Shown one piece after another: positions 60,372 through 64,000 of a stretch of 64,000 nt of DNA (within the stretch, counting starts at the first letter, position 1; each line of letters begins with the position of its first letter). The translations under genes and the position numbers were made by a program. The DNA lies in contig DIWF01000015.1 of assembly GCA_002422545.1 (NCBI GenBank), positions 1 to 64,000 on the forward strand, in the 5' to 3' direction. Source of the stretch: Firmicutes bacterium UBA6113. Lineage in GTDB: Bacteria > Bacillota > Clostridia > Tissierellales > Sedimentibacteraceae. The notes under the pieces are model-generated. The model ran no database searches. It was not told the origin of the DNA and saw only the letters and a program-made list of their open reading frames with translations.

Positions 60372-60926
60372 TTAATGGACTGCCGGTGTTAATATGCAAA
60401 GTGCTTCTGATTCTTCTTCATAACTGTTATAAATCATGTGGCCGTTGTTTTCTGGAACATATATGCTGTCACCCTTTGACACTTTATACACCTTTTCCCC
60501 TACTTGGCAGTCAATTTTTCCTTTGAAAACATAAATGTATTCTTTTGCATCATTAATAATTGCGTTTTCGCTAACCGAAGTTTTAGGTTTTAACTTGAAT
60601 AAAAAGGCTTCCATCCCTGCATTTTTTTCACATTTATTCATCACAGGAGTGATATATTCAAGTTCAATGTTTATATTTCCGAATTTTACTTTTGTTCTTT
60701 CATCTTCCTGCATCTTAACCACATTTTCTTCACAGTCTTCCATAAATAGAACAGACAACGGAACTTCCAGCGCCTGAGACAGCCTCTTCAAAACTGCCAG
60801 CGAAGGAGAAATCAAATCTCTTTCTATTTGTGAAATGTAGCCTGAGGTTACATCAATTTTCTCAGACAACTCCACTATTGTTAAACTCTTGCTCTTTCTG
60901 ATGTTTCTAATCTTTTCTCCAATCAA
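60372..60926 (-). CDS. XRE-cupin transcriptional regulator
   Basis: A 184-residue regulator with an N-terminal HTH (IGEKIRNIRKSKSLTIVELSEKIDVTSGYISQIERDLISPSLAVLKRLSQAL) and a C-terminal cupin_2 domain (KEYIYVFKGKIDCQVGEKVYKVSKGDSIYVPENNGHMIYNS). The class includes PuuR and similar sensors of small metabolites. It reads towards serS and is probably expressed separately. Target genes and ligand are unknown. Confidence 0.92.
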   Translation of the reverse strand: MIGEKIRNIRKSKSLTIVELSEKIDVTSGYISQIERDLISPSLAVLKRLSQALEVPLSVLFMEDCEENVVKMQEDERTKVKFGNINIELEYITPVMNKCEKNAGMEAFLFKLKPKTSVSENAIINDAKEYIYVFKGKIDCQVGEKVYKVSKGDSIYVPENNGHMIYNSYEEESEALCILTPAVH

Positions 60927-61143
60927 TTTAGTACCCTCGTCATTATAATACTGTTACAAATATTATACACCAAATAATTTGTATGTCACGAGAATATTTT
61001 AATAAATATTAAATTTTCCCCCTTAATACATATAATAAAAGCTATTTTTTCAATACAACTCATTAAAGTAATATTTGTTAATATTTGCTCCATGAGTAAG
61101 TTAGTAGGAACTTTTATATTTATTAAGTACCTTTAATTTTTTC

Positions 61144-61172
61144 TTTTCATATAATGCACAATATGATATAAT
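61144..61172 (+). promoter_or_regulatory. Extended -10 promoter of helD
   Basis: TTTTCA (61144-61149), 17-nt spacer and TATAAT (61167-61172) preceded by TGA. The rest of the 307-nt spacer between the XRE-cupin gene and helD is AT-rich; GTGACA with TATAAT on the minus strand near 60960-60985 may drive the regulator gene. Confidence 0.6.
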
Positions 61173-61233
61173 TGTCTATTAAACATTTATTTTAGTTAAT
61201 TAATATTTGTGCAGTTTTCAAAGGGGAAATAAT

Positions 61234-63468
61234 ATGATCGAATATAATGACAAATATTTAGAAGAAATTCAATACCTTGAAGAAATAATAAGTTTATTGA
61301 AATATAAATTGGACATTGAAACAAGCAACCTTGAAGAACAGAAGATAGATCTGATTGCTGCTAGAAAAGAAATGTGGGAAAACACAACCCATTCATCAGC
61401 GGATTTTGACAAACTTTCAGATCTTAATCAGTATTTAAGCGCGTTGCAAGCACAAACTTTCACATACACCGAACTGGCCAAGAGAATCTCCAAGTATGAA
61501 AAGATGCTTGACAGCCCCTATTTTGCAAGGATTGATTTCACTGAAGAAGGCTACGACGACACTGATAAAATATATATAGGACTTTTCAATTTGATGGATG
61601 AAGAAACCCACGATATAAAAGTCTATGATTGGCGTGCTCCAATTTCAAGCGTATATTACAGAAATGAACCAGGACCAGTGGCATACAAGGCTCCAGCCGG
61701 AATAATCAAAGGTACAATTACGCTAAAAAGGCAGTACAAGATAACTAAAGGCGAGATGGAATATTTTTTTGACAGCAACATCAACATACTTGATGAAATG
61801 CTCATGGAAGCACTGTCACAAAACATGACTTCCAAGATGAAGACAATTGTTGAAACAATACAAAAGCAGCAGGACCTTATAATAAGAGATCTGGAAAATG
61901 ATCTTCTTGTTGTTCAAGGAGTGGCAGGAAGCGGAAAATCATCTGTTGCACTGCACAGAATAGCATTCTTGATGTACCAGGGACTTAATTACAAGTTAAG
62001 CGCCAACAACATCATTGTAATTTCGCCTAACCCCCTGTTTTCAAAATACATTTCTAATGTTCTTCCAGAACTTGGAGAAGACAACATCAACGAGTTCACA
62101 TTTGAAAACATCTTCTTTAAACTATATGAAAGCAAGTTATCGGTTAAAACAAAGAGCGAAAACTTTGAAAATATAATATGCGCTGTTACAGAAGAGGAAA
62201 GAAGCTTCTTAAGGTCCTACAATGAATTCAAGGGATCTAAAATTTTCAAGGAAATATTGGACCGCTTTTTGTATTATTTTGAGCACAAAATGATAAAATT
62301 TGAAGATGTGTATTTCAATGGTGAAATTCTTGAAACAAAGCAGCTTTTAAAGTCATTCTTATTAAGCGGGAAGCTCAACATGCCACCTGCGAAAAAACTA
62401 AAGATAATGGAGAACAGAATTATAGAAAAACTCCATGAAAGGAAGTTGTCAAGACGAAGCAAAATTGAAAAGGCCGTTGTGAAACTAAATCAACATGAAT
62501 TTGAATCCAAATCATTTACGAGGATGTTGGCTGCCAGAGAAACTACTTCTTTTATTAAAGATCTGCACAATTTCACGGAATTTGACTGCTTCGAACTTTA
62601 CAAGACTCTTTTTGGAGACCGCAAAATATTCAATGCAGTTTCAAAGGGACTGATTCTTCCTGAAAACATCGAAAGAATAATTGATTACACAAACCAAAGT
62701 CTTCAGGACAGCTACAACATTCCCTATGCCGACGGTATGGGGCTGGTTTATCTGAAGATAAAAGCTGAAGGTTGTGACTTGTTCAGGGACATTAAGCAAG
62801 TTGTTGTTGATGAGGCTCAGGATTACTACCCTCTTCATTACAACATACTGAAAAACTTGTACAGAGATGCACGTTTTACTGTTGTTGGTGATGTGAATCA
62901 GTCAGTTGAAAAGAAAAGCGATGTTTCAATTTATGATGATATTATTGAAATATTTGGTTTTGAAAGAAACATCAAGGTATTTCTGAACAAAAGCTACAGA
63001 AGTTCATATGAAATCAGCAAGTTCAGCTCAAAACTCCTTGACGAAGGAACTTACACTGAATACTTCAAAAGAAACGAAGAAGAACCTGAAATTGTTCAGT
63101 GCAAAGCAACAGATGAACTTGACAATAAACTGATCAAAGATATTGAAAACTATAAATCACAGGGATTCAATACAGTGGCCGTAATTTGCAAAAACAGAAA
63201 GTCTGCATCCGATTTATATTTCAGAATCGCCGGGCGAATAAAGGTTAAGCTTGTAGACTACCTTGAAGAACAAAGCATCACAGGTACAATCATAGTTCCA
63301 GTATACCTTGCAAAAGGACTTGAATTTGATGCTGTTATGGTTTACGGAACCGACAGCAAAAACTACAATACAGTCTATGACAAAAAGCTTCTTTACATTG
63401 CTTGTACAAGAGCTCTTCACAGGCTGTCACTTTACTACACAGGAAAAATAACCAGGTTTTTAAAGTAA
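61234..63468 (+). CDS. helD: HelD-like RNA polymerase-recycling helicase
   Basis: A 744-residue UvrD-like superfamily 1 ATPase. Residues 1-90 form the charged N-terminal coiled coil that in HelD enters the RNA polymerase secondary channel. Motifs: VYDWRAPISSVYY, Walker A GVAGSGKSSVALHRIAFLMY (about 229), Walker B/Q region VVDEAQDYYPLHYNIL (about 522), VVGDVNQSV, LNKSYRSSYEI and VYLAKGLEFDAVMVYG with YIACTRALHRL. HelD uses ATP to release stalled polymerase from DNA. ATG 61234 with AAAGGGGA upstream is the start. Confidence 0.92.
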   Translation: MIEYNDKYLEEIQYLEEIISLLKYKLDIETSNLEEQKIDLIAARKEMWENTTHSSADFDKLSDLNQYLSALQAQTFTYTELAKRISKYEKMLDSPYFARIDFTEEGYDDTDKIYIGLFNLMDEETHDIKVYDWRAPISSVYYRNEPGPVAYKAPAGIIKGTITLKRQYKITKGEMEYFFDSNINILDEMLMEALSQNMTSKMKTIVETIQKQQDLIIRDLENDLLVVQGVAGSGKSSVALHRIAFLMYQGLNYKLSANNIIVISPNPLFSKYISNVLPELGEDNINEFTFENIFFKLYESKLSVKTKSENFENIICAVTEEERSFLRSYNEFKGSKIFKEILDRFLYYFEHKMIKFEDVYFNGEILETKQLLKSFLLSGKLNMPPAKKLKIMENRIIEKLHERKLSRRSKIEKAVVKLNQHEFESKSFTRMLAARETTSFIKDLHNFTEFDCFELYKTLFGDRKIFNAVSKGLILPENIERIIDYTNQSLQDSYNIPYADGMGLVYLKIKAEGCDLFRDIKQVVVDEAQDYYPLHYNILKNLYRDARFTVVGDVNQSVEKKSDVSIYDDIIEIFGFERNIKVFLNKSYRSSYEISKFSSKLLDEGTYTEYFKRNEEEPEIVQCKATDELDNKLIKDIENYKSQGFNTVAVICKNRKSASDLYFRIAGRIKVKLVDYLEEQSITGTIIVPVYLAKGLEFDAVMVYGTDSKNYNTVYDKKLLYIACTRALHRLSLYYTGKITRFLK

Positions 63469-63474
63469 ACAAAG

Positions 63475-63495
63475 AAGGCCGCTGAGCGGCTTTTC
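63475..63495 (+). terminator. Terminator of helD
   Basis: GCCGC, loop TGA and GCGGC followed by TTTTC, 9 nt after the stop codon. Confidence 0.75.
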
Positions 63496-63552
63496 TATTA
63501 TATTTCTTGATTTTTGGTCAGTGTTGTCATATAATAATATATGATTAATTTT

Positions 63553-63626
63553 GCGGGTGTAGCTTAGTGGCAGAGTTCCGGCTTCCCAAGCCGGCTGTGT
63601 GGGTTCGATTCCCATCACCCGCTCCA
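63553..63626 (+). tRNA. tRNA-Gly (anticodon CCC)
   Basis: Acceptor GCGGGTG/CACCCGC, anticodon stem CCGGC/GCCGG with loop TTCCCAA (anticodon CCC), T arm TGGG/CCCA around TTCGATT, and an encoded CCA after discriminator T. All arms pair. Confidence 0.95.
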
Positions 63627-63708
63627 AAAGACAATGTGCTCCGCCTCTAGAACAAACAGACTTTCTTCCTTATCCAAATCCACGCATTTTATTGCTACTT
63701 CAATAGGT

Positions 63709-63846
63709 TCAAGCGATTTTCCAAATATGTATAATGATTTTCTTCAATATCCTGTAAGTAATGTGAATTACTCCTGTTTCAATAACAATGCCTTCCCTCA
63801 CCAACAGAAACGGCGTGTCTGAAAACTTTTTCATTTCCTTCTGCAT
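63709..63846 (-). pseudogene. Short frame, possibly the start of a frameshifted gene
   Basis: An ATG with a strong RBS (AGAAGGAG) opens a 45-residue frame beginning MQKEMKKFSDTPFLLVREG. Just beyond its stop, another frame on the same strand reads FGKSLEPIEVAIKCVDLDKE down to about 63625. Read together they look like one small protein broken by one or two frameshifts, but the family is not recognised and chance cannot be excluded. Confidence 0.3.
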
Positions 63847-63861
63847 AGTATCTCCTTCTGA

Positions 63862-63892
63862 TAGAAAAAAGGATGTCCGAAACGACATCCTG
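63862..63892 (-). terminator. Terminator downstream of tRNA-Thr
   Basis: AGGATGTC and GACATCCT around a short loop, followed on the minus strand by UUUUUUC. It ends the tRNA transcript entering from the right edge. Confidence 0.8.
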
Positions 63893-63956
63893 CCTCAATA
63901 TGAACTGATTTGTATTCAGCTATAATAATCATTTGAAATGCGGTATTTTTGCTGTA

Positions 63957-64000
63957 TGGAGCTACCGGCCGGAATCGAACCGGCGACTTACGCATTACGA
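63957..64000 (-). tRNA. tRNA-Thr (anticodon CGT), 3' part only
   Basis: The window edge cuts the gene. Present are the end of the anticodon arm (loop ...TCGTAA, anticodon CGT), T stem GCCGG/CCGGC around TTCGATT, acceptor 3' strand CGGTAGC, discriminator T and an encoded CCA. The 5' part lies beyond 64000. Confidence 0.85.

Noticed and set aside
63634..63822. 62-residue plus-strand frame after tRNA-Gly
   Set aside because: It overlaps the putative relic on the other strand and has neither RBS nor family signature.

Overview
The window is a chromosomal segment of an AT-rich, low-GC Gram-positive anaerobe, most likely a clostridial or Tissierellia-type Firmicute; the genus cannot be fixed from sequence alone. 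The signs are AGGAGG-type ribosome binding sites, canonical sigma-A promoters, many intrinsic terminators, the flippase/MazG/HU cluster, an SLH-domain protein, HelD, a purine riboswitch, T-box remains and large peptide, nucleoside and amino-acid ABC importers. Nothing indicates a plasmid, prophage, CRISPR array or complete insertion sequence. The only mobile-looking DNA is a short structured repeat present three times.

Layout. 0.1-9.2 kb: ABC-F ATPase diverging from alanine racemase and serine hydroxymethyltransferase, then a complete branched-chain amino-acid ABC operon (livJHMGF). 9.3-13.9 kb: minus-strand ArsP_2/manganese-type permease, repeat copy 1, HU, methylase-MazG fusion and a MATE-like flippase. 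14-17 kb: RecD2 helicase and ComF. 17-25 kb: 5-formyl-THF cyclo-ligase, site-2 protease, CNNM/CorC protein, DUF5317 protein, NfeD/SPFH pair, M23 lipoprotein and two tandem RMD1/YagE proteins. 25-31 kb: nucleoside ABC importer (bmpA-nupOPQ) behind a guanine-type riboswitch, then exonuclease III with repeat copy 2 just upstream. 31.6-37.4 kb: truncated DUF1576 gene, tautomerase, ornithine/alanine-racemase-like enzyme, an unusual TRAP-receptor fusion, TadA and an SLH protein. 37.5-43 kb: PadR with two DUF1048 genes, a GntR-controlled ABC exporter and an AEC carrier. 43-49 kb: oligopeptide ABC operon behind a tRNA-Arg gene. 49-56 kb: D,D-carboxypeptidase, lipase, RsgA with an unusual leader, endonuclease IV, VOC protein, gamma-carbonic-anhydrase-like protein and ProX deacylase. 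56-64 kb: sigma factor with RsgI-like partner, a structured intergenic RNA candidate, SerRS with a decayed T-box leader and repeat copy 3, XRE-cupin regulator, HelD, tRNA-Gly and the 3' part of tRNA-Thr.

How it works together. Much of the window concerns scavenging: three lipoprotein-based ABC importers (branched-chain amino acids, nucleosides, oligopeptides), each with a hairpin between the receptor gene and the remaining genes. Amino-acid enzymes (Alr, GlyA, the second racemase, ProX) suit an amino-acid-fermenting anaerobe, but that is inference.

Most noteworthy: (1) a 166-171 bp repeat whose copies all lie 30-77 bp upstream of a minus-strand gene and abut a hairpin-plus-U-tract; (2) a serS T-box leader that has apparently lost its specifier stem; (3) a 17-codon leader ORF with two mutually exclusive hairpins in front of rsgA; (4) a TRAP-type receptor fused to an N-terminal beta domain without signal peptide or partner permease; (5) an unassigned structured RNA at about 58.46-58.65 kb.
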